Source: Flavobacterium sp. (lineage in GTDB: Bacteria > Bacteroidota > Bacteroidia > Flavobacteriales > Flavobacteriaceae). Taken from it: a stretch of 23,891 bases of DNA. Positions 1 to 7,165 of this stretch are shown here, piece after piece; position 1 is the stretch's first letter, and every line of letters starts with the position of its first letter. A program made the translations under genes and the position numbers. Under the pieces are notes generated by a model that did no database searches, was not told the origin of the DNA, and saw only the letters and a program-made list of their open reading frames with translations. The stretch is from the NCBI RefSeq assembly GCF_030146175.1, contig NZ_JASLCE010000054.1:1-23891 (forward strand), in the 5' to 3' direction.

Positions 1-60
1 CGGATGGAACTAAAAGGGGTAATCCGTCCGCTACCGGGAAAATTATTCGAAATACTGTAA
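1..60 (+). CDS. dprA: C-terminal end of a probable DNA-processing protein DprA (partial)
   Basis: An open frame enters from the left edge and stops at TAA 58-60, giving only 19 residues that end KGVIRPLPGKLFEIL. The pattern of a short helix, then an aliphatic-Arg-x-Leu-Pro-Gly-Lys turn and a final hydrophobic residue resembles the winged-helix tail of DprA, the protein that loads RecA on incoming single-stranded DNA during transformation. The assignment rests on this short tail from memory and is tentative. A terminator hairpin follows immediately, so the gene ends here. Confidence 0.55.
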   Translation, partial: RMELKGVIRPLPGKLFEIL

Positions 61-63
61 AAC

Positions 64-93
64 AAAACAGAGAGGAATGCTCCTCTCTGTTTT
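64..93. terminator. Bidirectional intrinsic terminator between dprA tail and trpS
   Basis: A 13-base perfect stem (AAAACAGAGAGGA at 64-76 with TCCTCTCTGTTTT at 81-93) has a 4-base loop. It is followed by T on the + strand and by TTTTGTTTTA on the - strand. It sits between two convergent genes and can serve both. Confidence 0.85.
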
Positions 94-1065
94 TTATAAA
101 TATCCTAATTTTTCACGAACGCGTTTCAGAACGCCAGTGGCAATTGCGCCGGCTTTTTCGGCTCCTTTTTGCAACAGTGCGTCTACTTCGTCCAGATGGT
201 TCATATAGTAATGATACTGTTCCCGTTCTTTTCTGAATTTTTCCACGATCAGTTCAAACAGCGCCTGTTTGGCATGACCGTATCCATAATTACCACCAAG
301 ATAGTTGGCGCGCATTGTCTCGATCGCTTCCGGAGTTGCCAGTAATTTATAGATCGCAAAAGTATTACACGTATCCGGGTTTTTAGGAGCTTCCAGCGGC
401 GTACTATCCGTTTCGATACTCATAACCTGTTTGCGCAATGCTTTATCATCCAGGAAAATATTGATAAAATTATTTCGGGATTTACTCATTTTATGACCGT
501 CCGTTCCGGGAATGATCATAATATGCTCTTCGATTTTAGCTTCCGGTAAAACAAAAGTCTCTCCCATCTGGTGATTAAATCGTGAAGCAACATCCCGCGT
601 GATTTCAAGGTGTTGTAACTGATCTTTTCCAACCGGAACAAATTCGGCATCGTATAATAAAATATCGGCGGCCATTAACATCGGATACGAAAACAATCCG
701 GCGTTAACATCGCTCAGGTGATCGGCTTTGTCTTTAAACGAATGGGCTAAAGTCAGACGCTGAAAGGGGAAAAAACAGCTCAGATACCAGGCTAGTTCTG
801 CTGTTTGTGGTACATCCGACTGGCGGTAAAACGTAATTTTATTGATATCCAAACCGCATGCAAGCCAGGTTGCAGCAACACTATAGGTGTTTTCACGTAA
901 TGTTTTCCCGTCTTTTATCTGTGTAGCCGAATGTAAGTCGGCAATAAAAAGAAAAGATTCGTTCTCGGGCTTGTTGGCCATTTCAATAGCCGGTAAAATA
1001 GCGCCGAGTAAATTTCCTAAGTGTGGTGTTCCTGTACTTTGAACACCGGTTAAGATTTTTGCCAT
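94..1065 (-). CDS. trpS: Tryptophan--tRNA ligase
   Basis: Class Ic aminoacyl-tRNA synthetase that activates tryptophan with ATP and charges tRNA-Trp in the cytoplasm. The 323-residue product has the HIGH-like motif (TPHLGN) near residue 15 and the KMSKS loop (HKMSKSRN) about two thirds along, in a Rossmann-fold layout and at the usual bacterial length. The frame is open up to 1143, but the start was placed at 1065. The resulting N-terminus, MAKILTGVQ, is the family's normal one, and a TACCTTTG promoter element at 1083-1090 lies inside the longer version. It converges on the dprA tail and diverges from plsC. Confidence 0.96.
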   Translation of the reverse strand: MAKILTGVQSTGTPHLGNLLGAILPAIEMANKPENESFLFIADLHSATQIKDGKTLRENTYSVAATWLACGLDINKITFYRQSDVPQTAELAWYLSCFFPFQRLTLAHSFKDKADHLSDVNAGLFSYPMLMAADILLYDAEFVPVGKDQLQHLEITRDVASRFNHQMGETFVLPEAKIEEHIMIIPGTDGHKMSKSRNNFINIFLDDKALRKQVMSIETDSTPLEAPKNPDTCNTFAIYKLLATPEAIETMRANYLGGNYGYGHAKQALFELIVEKFRKEREQYHYYMNHLDEVDALLQKGAEKAGAIATGVLKRVREKLGYL

Positions 1066-1082
1066 TGTTAAATTATTTTTCG

Positions 1083-1090
1083 CAAAGGTA
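1083..1090 (-). promoter_or_regulatory. -7 promoter element for trpS
   Basis: The - strand reads TACCTTTG, matching the Bacteroidota -7 box TAnnTTTG, 18 bases before the chosen trpS start. No good -33 TTG is seen at the expected distance. The position supports the short trpS start. Confidence 0.55.
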
Positions 1091-1121
1091 ACGGTTTTAG
1101 TAAAAAGTTTTGGAGAATTCT

Positions 1122-1129
1122 TACTTTTG
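1122..1129 (+). promoter_or_regulatory. -7 promoter element for plsC
   Basis: TACTTTTG matches TAnnTTTG on the + strand, about 57 bases before the chosen start at 1187. A TTTG at 1109-1112 is too close to be a normal -33 element, so only the -7 box is supported. Confidence 0.45.
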
Positions 1130-1186
1130 ATTACTGTAAACAAAGGGCAAAAAGGTCCTGATAATCAAAAACAATTAAAAAGACGA

Positions 1187-1945
1187 ATGAAAATAGTAAA
1201 AATCCTTTTTTGGACTCTTTGGCGGATCTGGTTCTATGTGTTGGTAACGGTACCGATTATTCTATTATTCCCTTTTTTATTCCTTTCGATACTGTCGGAA
1301 AAAACATATCCGCAGTTTTTTATTCTGGCCCGGATCTGGGCTAAAATTATATTCTATGGAATGGGATTCCGGTATACGTTGGAAAAGGAAGCGGAACTGG
1401 AAAAAGGAAAGAGTTATATGCTGGTTGCCAATCATACGTCAATGATTGATATCATGCTGATGTTGATGTTGGTTAAAGATAACCCGTTTGTTTTTGTAGG
1501 AAAAAAAGAGCTGGTTAAAATTCCGATTTTCGGATTTTTCTATAAACGTACCTGTATTTTGGTAGATCGGAGCAGTTCCAAAAGTCGTTTTGAAGTCTTT
1601 AAAAGAGCACAAAAACGTCTGGAACAAGGATTGAGTATTTGTATTTTTCCGGAAGGCGGCGTACCGGATAACGAAGATGTACTGTTGGATGAATTTAAAG
1701 ACGGTGCTTTCCGACTGGCGATCGAACATCAGATTCCAATTGTACCGATGACATTTGGCGACGTAAAAGAACGCTTTTCCTTTACTTTTTTTAGCGGAAG
1801 TCCGGGACGTATGCGAATCAAAATACACCAACCGGTCGTAACGGCAGGAAAAACAATGGACGATAGAAAAGAGGTAAAAGAAAAAGTAAGAGAAACGATA
1901 CTGAGCGAATTACTCGAAATGTATAAAAACAAAAAAGCACTCTAA
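1187..1945 (+). CDS. 1-acyl-sn-glycerol-3-phosphate acyltransferase (PlsC family)
   Basis: Membrane acyltransferase, most likely adding the second acyl chain to lysophosphatidic acid to give phosphatidic acid in phospholipid synthesis. The 252-residue product begins with a strongly hydrophobic membrane segment (about residues 4-45). It then shows the catalytic NHxxxxD motif (His83, Asp88) and the glycerol-phosphate binding FPEGG motif (residues 154-158), in the usual order and spacing. The frame is open from 1127, but the upstream part overlaps the promoter element at 1122-1129 and is not membrane-like, so ATG 1187 was chosen. Some relatives acylate other lipids (for example aminolipids), so the exact substrate is inferred. 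A terminator overlaps its stop codon. Confidence 0.88.
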   Translation: MKIVKILFWTLWRIWFYVLVTVPIILLFPFLFLSILSEKTYPQFFILARIWAKIIFYGMGFRYTLEKEAELEKGKSYMLVANHTSMIDIMLMLMLVKDNPFVFVGKKELVKIPIFGFFYKRTCILVDRSSSKSRFEVFKRAQKRLEQGLSICIFPEGGVPDNEDVLLDEFKDGAFRLAIEHQIPIVPMTFGDVKERFSFTFFSGSPGRMRIKIHQPVVTAGKTMDDRKEVKEKVRETILSELLEMYKNKKAL

Positions 1946-1963
1946 CCCAAAAGAGTGCTTTTT
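1932..1963. terminator. Bidirectional terminator overlapping the plsC stop codon
   Basis: AAAAAGCACTCT (1932-1943) pairs perfectly with AGAGTGCTTTTT (1952-1963) across an 8-base loop, with U-runs possible in both directions. The left arm includes the last plsC codons and the first base of its TAA stop. It also suits the convergent gene ending at 2000. Confidence 0.85.
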
Positions 1964-1999
1964 CAACTTAACTAAAATTCAAGCTAACTAACTAAAAGC

Positions 2000-3460
2000 T
2001 TAAAATCTATAACTGACACCGGTGTACAAACCAAACAGATACGGTTTGAAATTTCCGGCATCATTACTGAACATGTTCAGTTGATATTTAAAGGTAGGTT
2101 CAAAATTGGCTTCGAATGCTTTTGCGAAGCGGTATTTAACACCTACACCGATATTGCTACTTACGTGTACATTATTTAGATTGTTGGCTTCTCCTATAGT
2201 TGTATTCAACTCCGGCGATACCAGATCAATCTTGTTCTGATTCAGGAATAAAGTACTGAAACCTCCAATTAAAGCGACTCCAAATTTCTTGTCGATTAAT
2301 TTATAAGATAACTCCATTGGAACTTCGATATAACCCATTCGCTGTGTTAAGGAACCGGAATTCATTTTTTCGATCACTTCTCCGTTAGGTCCTGTGGCTA
2401 AATTGTTATAATCTTTATTCTGAATCTGAATATTGTTTTTGGTTTGGTTTACATTTTGTAAAGAACGCGCATTCGAACTTTCGTAATACACAATATTATC
2501 GGTGTTGTATTCGAAAGCAAGTCGGTTGATACCGGCTCTCAGCGTAAGCTTGTCGTTTAACTCATAGCGTACGCCTAATCCGTAACTCATCGTATTTTCA
2601 TAGTCTTTCGTATTAGACGCAAACTGATTGTCAATTGGCGATCCTTTCGAAGTAGAACTAAAGAATACAGGCGTGGTTAAAGCGGTAACCGACCAACGGG
2701 AAACTTTGGTTTCTTTGTCTTTTATTTTTTTCTTTTCGGCAACCAGGAATTTTTCTTTCTGAACTTTTTCCAGTGCATTTTCCTGTTCTTCGATCTTAGC
2801 GATTTCGGAACTGTCTTTTTTAGGCATTACGATATAATTGGCAATCGTATTGTTTTTCTTAAAATTAAAGGGTTTAAAACGCCCGTTATTTTTAGAATTG
2901 CCTTCGTTTGTATTGCGTTCGGCAAATAACTTATCGGTTGATTCTGTATTGGTTTTTTTACGGCCATTAACAGCTGCGATAGATGTATTGCGGTGTTTTT
3001 TATAATTTTTATAAGCGTTTTGTTGCTGTTGTTTTCTGGCGGTTGTTTCAGATCCCGGATTAAAGTCGGAAGCGTTACGGTTGCCTTTTACAGTATTTTC
3101 ATTTGTTACAATAGCATTTGCCGGTTCGGTCACGATGCCGTTTTTATCGTTGATGTTACCATTGCTGTTCTTATTAGTAACACCTGTATTGTCTTGTCCG
3201 TTACCCGAATTTACCATAGGAGCATTGGTAACAGTACCCGTTCCCGGATTGGAAATAAAATAGGTAGCGGTTAAAAAACCCAATAAAAAAACAGCGGCTA
3301 TTCCCGAAAGTTTTAGCCAGAATGGGGCGATAAACCTGCGTTTTTTCTTTTCGCCATCCAATTCGGATAAAATGTTATCCCATGCGTTTTTTGGAGGAAT
3401 CGCTTCAAAATCTTTGAATTTTTCCTGAAAAAGACGATCTATATTTTTTCTTTCACTCAT
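2000..3460 (-). CDS. Anti-sigma-like protein with one inner-membrane helix and a C-terminal outer-membrane beta-barrel (Dma-like)
   Basis: The 486 residues fall into four parts. Residues 1-46 are a charged cytoplasmic segment carrying an AWDNI motif. Residues 47-69 are one hydrophobic transmembrane helix. Residues about 70-265 are a long Asn/Lys/Gln-rich, low-complexity linker. Residues about 266-486 show alternating polar and aromatic strands, ending in an aromatic residue (final YRF), as in eight-stranded OmpA/OmpX-like barrels. Its ATG overlaps the sigma-factor stop (ATGA, 3457-3460), so the two are translationally coupled. The architecture matches the dual membrane-spanning anti-sigma factors (Dma) described in Bacteroides thetaiotaomicron, recalled from the literature. 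Inference: the barrel senses outer-membrane state and the N-terminus holds the sigma factor. No zinc-finger anti-sigma motif is visible. Databases would probably call it an outer-membrane beta-barrel protein. Confidence 0.8.
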   Translation of the reverse strand: MSERKNIDRLFQEKFKDFEAIPPKNAWDNILSELDGEKKKRRFIAPFWLKLSGIAAVFLLGFLTATYFISNPGTGTVTNAPMVNSGNGQDNTGVTNKNSNGNINDKNGIVTEPANAIVTNENTVKGNRNASDFNPGSETTARKQQQQNAYKNYKKHRNTSIAAVNGRKKTNTESTDKLFAERNTNEGNSKNNGRFKPFNFKKNNTIANYIVMPKKDSSEIAKIEEQENALEKVQKEKFLVAEKKKIKDKETKVSRWSVTALTTPVFFSSTSKGSPIDNQFASNTKDYENTMSYGLGVRYELNDKLTLRAGINRLAFEYNTDNIVYYESSNARSLQNVNQTKNNIQIQNKDYNNLATGPNGEVIEKMNSGSLTQRMGYIEVPMELSYKLIDKKFGVALIGGFSTLFLNQNKIDLVSPELNTTIGEANNLNNVHVSSNIGVGVKYRFAKAFEANFEPTFKYQLNMFSNDAGNFKPYLFGLYTGVSYRF

Positions 3461-4008
3461 TGTACCGAGATGACTACTTTTCTGTTGTGTTGTTGTGTTT
3501 CAATTTTTTCTTTTAAAATCATCCGGGCCCTTGCCAGATTTGATTTTGAGGTTCCTATCGTAATGTTTAGCATTTCTGCAATCTCCTTATGGGAATAATC
3601 GTCCATTACATAAAGGTTAAATACCAATCGGTAGCGATCCGGTAATTCCTGAATGATGGAAATCAGATAATCCAAAGAGACATCTTCATCGTCAAAATCG
3701 ACCGTCGGATTCTGATCAATAATATTGTCATTCACTAATTCATAAACACCCTGATTGCGGTATTTCTGTAGAATGTTATTAATCATCAATCGTTTTGCCC
3801 AACCTTCAAAAGAACCTTTAAACTGATACTGATCAATCTTTTTGAACAGTAAAATAAAACCATCCTGTAAATTGTCTTCTGCTTCGGCATAATTACGGGA
3901 ATACTTCATACAGACGGCATAAAGCTTTTGGGACAGGAGCTTGTAAAGCTGTTCCTGGGCTTTGCGGTCATTATTTCTACACTCGTATATTAGTTGCTCG
4001 AAACTCAA
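3457..4008 (-). CDS. ECF-type RNA polymerase sigma factor
   Basis: Sigma-70 family regulator of the extracytoplasmic-function group, directing RNA polymerase to a dedicated promoter set. Of 183 residues, about 20-90 form region 2 (helices with YAEAEDNLQDGF and the promoter-melting FKGSFEGWAKRLMINN). About 115-170 form region 4 with a helix-turn-helix (YSHKEIAEMLNITIGTSKS). The only start that fits is TTG at 4006-4008. The nearby ATG at 4017-4019 is in another frame and is followed at once by a stop. It lies 12 bases after the lipoprotein gene and overlaps the next gene by 4 bases, which suggests a three-gene operon. The downstream partner is the likely anti-sigma factor. Confidence 0.93.
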   Translation of the reverse strand: MSFEQLIYECRNNDRKAQEQLYKLLSQKLYAVCMKYSRNYAEAEDNLQDGFILLFKKIDQYQFKGSFEGWAKRLMINNILQKYRNQGVYELVNDNIIDQNPTVDFDDEDVSLDYLISIIQELPDRYRLVFNLYVMDDYSHKEIAEMLNITIGTSKSNLARARMILKEKIETQQHNRKVVISVQ

Positions 4009-4020
4009 ACGAATTACATT

Positions 4021-4431
4021 TTATTCTTGTACATCAATCTCCCGGACTAAGAACTGATCTATGCCCTGGGCATTTTTTCCTTGCCAAAATCGTAGCACGT
4101 GAATCCCTGAAGTTTTAATGAACAATGGATAGTCCACTTCAAAAGAATTCTCGTTTACGGTTTCACAGTTACTCAGGTTTTGTCTTAGGGCATCAACTGC
4201 CATTGTAATTGTGTTGCCGTTTTTCTCGTAATAAATGCCATTAAATGAATAGCAGTTAGTAGGTCGTTTATATTTTAGATAAATTACCGTTTGTTGGCCT
4301 GCTTTAAAAGTGCTTGGTAATTCAACATCCTGAACGGGTAACAACTCAAAAGAAATGTCTTTCAATTCAGAATCCGAAGTGCATGCACTAAGAAAAATAA
4401 TACAAAAAAGCAGGACCAATATCTTTTTCAT
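4021..4431 (-). CDS. Small hypothetical lipoprotein upstream of the sigma factor
   Basis: The 136-residue product starts with a classic lipoprotein signal: MKK, a hydrophobic stretch and the lipobox LSAC, with the lipidated Cys at residue 17. The mature part is beta-rich with two cysteines (in NCYS and NCET) that could form a disulfide. No enzyme motif is visible and no family was recognised. It lies first in a likely operon with the ECF sigma factor and the barrel-bearing anti-sigma-like protein. It could be a co-regulated envelope component or part of the sensor; this is inference. No clear promoter was found in the roughly 65 bases before it. Confidence 0.75.
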   Translation of the reverse strand: MKKILVLLFCIIFLSACTSDSELKDISFELLPVQDVELPSTFKAGQQTVIYLKYKRPTNCYSFNGIYYEKNGNTITMAVDALRQNLSNCETVNENSFEVDYPLFIKTSGIHVLRFWQGKNAQGIDQFLVREIDVQE

Positions 4432-4498
4432 TTGTATTTTACTTTTGTTGCTTTATAGGTAGATAAACGAAAATAAAAAAGGTTGCGTCATAAAATAA

Positions 4499-4528
4499 AA
4501 AAAACCCGAAAAAAAATTCGGGTTTTTT
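4499..4528 (-). terminator. Intrinsic terminator of recA
   Basis: AAAAAACCCGAA (4499-4510) pairs with TTCGGGTTTTTT (4517-4528) around a 6-base A/T loop. On the - strand the hairpin comes 3 bases after the recA stop and ends in a run of T. Confidence 0.88.
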
Positions 4529-4531
4529 TAT

Positions 4532-5536
4532 TTAAGCTTCCTGTTGTTTGATTAGATCTTTGATTTTAAGTTCTAATTCATCCATTAATTCCGGATTATC
4601 TTTAATAAGGGATTTTACAGCATCACGTCCCTGACCTAATTTGGTATCGCCATAGCTAAACCAGGATCCGCTTTTTTTGATGATTTCGAAATCAACGGCC
4701 AAATCTAAAATTTCACCCACTTTCGAAACACCTTCACCATACATAATGTCGAATTCGGCAGTACGGAATGGTGGTGCTACTTTATTTTTAACGACTTTCA
4801 CTTTTGTACGGTTACCGATAACGTGTTCACCATCTTTAATCTGTGATGATTTACGGATGTCCAAACGAACCGATGCGTAGAATTTAAGGGCGTTACCACC
4901 GGTAGTGGTTTCCGGATTTCCGAACATAACTCCGATTTTCTCACGCAACTGGTTAATAAAGAAAACAGTACAGTTTGTTTTGCTGATCGTAGCGGTTAGT
5001 TTTCGCAATGCCTGTGACATTAAACGTGCGTGTAATCCCATTTTGGAATCACCCATTTCGCCTTCGATCTCACTTTTTGGTGTTAAAGCCGCCACCGAGT
5101 CAATAACTACAATGTCGATCGCTCCGGAACGAATCAGGTTTTCGGCAATTTCCAAAGCCTGTTCCCCGTTATCCGGTTGTGAAATGATCAGGTTGTCGAT
5201 ATCGATACCCAGTTTTTGCGCATAAAAACGGTCGAAAGCGTGTTCCGCATCGATAAAAGCAGCGATACCTCCGGCTTTTTGCGCTTCGGCAATAGCGTGA
5301 AGGGTTAAGGTTGTTTTACCCGAAGATTCCGGTCCGTAAATTTCAATTATTCTACCACGCGGATATCCGTTTACACCCAAAGCCAAGTCAACTCCAAGAG
5401 AACCGGAAGGAATAGCCTCCACTTCTTCTACAGCACTGTCTCCAAGTTTCATTACGGTACCTTTTCCGTAGGTTTTATCTAGTTTGTCCAGCGTTAATTG
5501 TAACGCTTTTAACTTCGCTTCTTTATCTGCACTCAT
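4532..5536 (-). CDS. recA: Recombinase RecA
   Basis: ATP-dependent strand-exchange protein of homologous recombination and DNA repair. The 334 residues carry Walker A (GPESSGKTT, about residues 69-77), Walker B with VVIDSVAAL, the loop L1/L2 region, and the signature around [20 protein letters not shown]. The C-terminal acidic tail is short, as is common in Bacteroidota. It is transcribed away from trhO across a 258-base divergent region. That region holds a candidate recA promoter at 5572-5600 and a 15-base inverted repeat beside it. It ends at its own terminator. Confidence 0.99.
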   Translation of the reverse strand: MSADKEAKLKALQLTLDKLDKTYGKGTVMKLGDSAVEEVEAIPSGSLGVDLALGVNGYPRGRIIEIYGPESSGKTTLTLHAIAEAQKAGGIAAFIDAEHAFDRFYAQKLGIDIDNLIISQPDNGEQALEIAENLIRSGAIDIVVIDSVAALTPKSEIEGEMGDSKMGLHARLMSQALRKLTATISKTNCTVFFINQLREKIGVMFGNPETTTGGNALKFYASVRLDIRKSSQIKDGEHVIGNRTKVKVVKNKVAPPFRTAEFDIMYGEGVSKVGEILDLAVDFEIIKKSGSWFSYGDTKLGQGRDAVKSLIKDNPELMDELELKIKDLIKQQEA

Positions 5537-5571
5537 CTTTCTTTGTCTTAAAAATTGGCTTTTATTTTTTG

Positions 5572-5600
5572 TAAAAATAGTGCTTTTTTTTAAGTTTCAA
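5572..5600 (-). promoter_or_regulatory. Candidate recA promoter
   Basis: On the - strand TTG (5598-5600) is followed after 18 bases by TATTTTTA (5572-5579), one base off the TAnnTTTG box. The spacing is close to the usual 19. This would give a 5' leader of roughly 30 bases. Confidence 0.5.
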
Positions 5601-5604
5601 ACAG

Positions 5605-5619
5605 GATGTTATCAACATC
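5605..5619. promoter_or_regulatory. Inverted repeat next to the recA promoter (candidate operator)
   Basis: GATGTT-ATC-AACATC is a perfect 6-3-6 inverted repeat, 4 bases upstream of the candidate recA -33 element. Its place suggests binding by a dimeric regulator of recA. The repeat is short and may be chance; no known SOS box was matched. Confidence 0.3.
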
Positions 5620-5708
5620 GGAAAATCTGTTCCGGAATAGGGCGGAAAAAGTACAAAACAGTTTTAATCCTGCTGAAAACGAATGGAATGGAAAATAAAA
5701 AGAGCGTT

Positions 5709-5737
5709 TTGTTTCCCAAATGATTTTTGTATCTTTG
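5709..5737 (+). promoter_or_regulatory. Promoter of the trhO-trhP-ferredoxin operon
   Basis: TTG (5709-5711), 18 bases, then TATCTTTG (5730-5737), a full match to the -7 consensus followed by C. Transcription would begin near 5742. This excludes the upstream in-frame codon at 5720 and supports the ATG at 5795. Confidence 0.72.
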
Positions 5738-5794
5738 CCGCGGATTCTTCCAATTAGAGTCCCAAACATAGTATCTCACTTAAACGTTTATAGC

Positions 5795-7159
5795 ATGCAA
5801 CTGTATAACACTTTAAGCGCAGAAGAAAGAGCTCAGCTTATCGACGAAGCGGGCCAACAAAGACTTACTTTGTCTTTCTATGCGTATGCACACATCGAAG
5901 ATCCGAAAAAATTCAGAGACGATTTATTTTTAGCCTGGAACCCGTTAGGTGTTTTAGGACGTATTTATGTAGCAACAGAAGGGATTAATGCCCAGTTGTC
6001 GGTTCCTGCCGATCATTTTTACGAACTTAAAGATACCATCGAAGCCTACGATTTTATGAAAGGCATTCGTTTGAATGTAGCAGTAGAGCATGATGACCAC
6101 TCGTTTTTGAAGTTGACGATCAAAGTGCGTCATAAAATCGTTGCCGACGGTTTGGACGACAGTACTTTCGATGTGACGAATAAAGGTATACATTTAAAAG
6201 CAGCTGATTTTAATGCGATGCTGGAAGATCCGAACACCATTGTAGTGGATTTTAGAAATCACTACGAAAGTGAAATCGGACATTTTGTTGGCGCCATTAC
6301 GCCCGACGTAGATACGTTTAGAGAATCCTTACCAATTATAGAAGAACAACTTTCCAATCATAAAGAAGATAAAAATCTTTTGATGTACTGTACCGGTGGT
6401 ATCCGTTGTGAAAAGGCGAGTGCCTTTTTCAGACACAAAGGGTTTAAAAACGTATACCAGCTGGAAGGTGGAATTATTGAATATACACGCCAGGTAAAAG
6501 CGGAAGGACTGGAAAGTAAATTTATCGGTAAAAATTTCGTATTTGACCATCGTTTAGGCGAACGTATTACGGATGATATTATTTCTCAGTGTCATCAGTG
6601 CGGAAAACCATGCGACAATCATACCAATTGTGCGAACGAAGGTTGTCACCTGTTATTTATTCAGTGTGACGACTGTAAAGCGGCTATGGAAAACTGTTGT
6701 TCATCCGAATGTCAGGAGATTACACATATGACGTTGGTAGAACAGGTGCAGTTACGTCGTGGTATCAAAAATGGGAATATGATTTTCAAAAAAGGAAAAT
6801 CGGATGCCTTGAAATTTAAAAAATCGGAAACCTCTGCCGAACAACCCTTGGCTGTTGCCGTTGCGGAAAAACCAAAATCAATCCGTCAGCGTATCGCGGT
6901 AAAAAAAGTGTTAATCGGAAAAGGCGAACACTACTACCCGAAAGCACAGGTGGGACAATTTACAATCGAAAACGGAGAATTGAACCTTGGAGATGCCATC
7001 CTTATTGTTGGTCCGACTACCGGAGAACAAAGAGTAACCGTAGAAAAAATGCAGGTTAACGGAGCTGCTTCCGAAAAAGCAGTTAAAGGAGATAAAGTGA
7101 CTTTTGCCTTACCGTTCCGTATTCGTTTGTCGGATAAATTGTTTAAAATCACCGAATAA
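5795..7159 (+). CDS. trhO: tRNA uridine(34) hydroxylase TrhO with an extra U32-type C-terminal domain
   Basis: Rhodanese-family enzyme (formerly UPF0176/YceA) that uses O2 to make 5-hydroxyuridine at tRNA position 34. The 454 residues show an N-terminal alpha/beta domain, then a rhodanese domain with the active-site loop CTGGIRC (Cys199). A cysteine-rich zinc-binding segment of CxxC type follows (CHQCGKPC to CCSSEC, about 270-315). After a basic linker comes an unusual C-terminal domain (369-454) that aligns without gaps to the end of the neighbouring TrhP, about 46 of 86 positions identical by hand count. E. coli TrhO is about 350 residues and lacks this part. ATG 5795 was chosen because the promoter lies just upstream. 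TrhP begins 6 bases after its stop. Confidence 0.93.
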   Translation: MQLYNTLSAEERAQLIDEAGQQRLTLSFYAYAHIEDPKKFRDDLFLAWNPLGVLGRIYVATEGINAQLSVPADHFYELKDTIEAYDFMKGIRLNVAVEHDDHSFLKLTIKVRHKIVADGLDDSTFDVTNKGIHLKAADFNAMLEDPNTIVVDFRNHYESEIGHFVGAITPDVDTFRESLPIIEEQLSNHKEDKNLLMYCTGGIRCEKASAFFRHKGFKNVYQLEGGIIEYTRQVKAEGLESKFIGKNFVFDHRLGERITDDIISQCHQCGKPCDNHTNCANEGCHLLFIQCDDCKAAMENCCSSECQEITHMTLVEQVQLRRGIKNGNMIFKKGKSDALKFKKSETSAEQPLAVAVAEKPKSIRQRIAVKKVLIGKGEHYYPKAQVGQFTIENGELNLGDAILIVGPTTGEQRVTVEKMQVNGAASEKAVKGDKVTFALPFRIRLSDKLFKITE

Positions 7160-7165
7160 ATAGCG

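Noticed and set aside
1439..1831. 130-codon - strand frame inside plsC
   Set aside because: Antisense to the acyltransferase motifs, with no promoter and no family resemblance.
3081..3274. Two + strand frames inside the barrel-protein gene
   Set aside because: They fall in the low-complexity linker of the - strand gene and have no features of their own.
5484..5723. 79-codon + strand frame across the recA start and the divergent region
   Set aside because: It lies largely over recA and its promoter, its product is low-complexity Phe/Lys/Leu, and it ends before the trhO promoter start site. It is a shadow frame.
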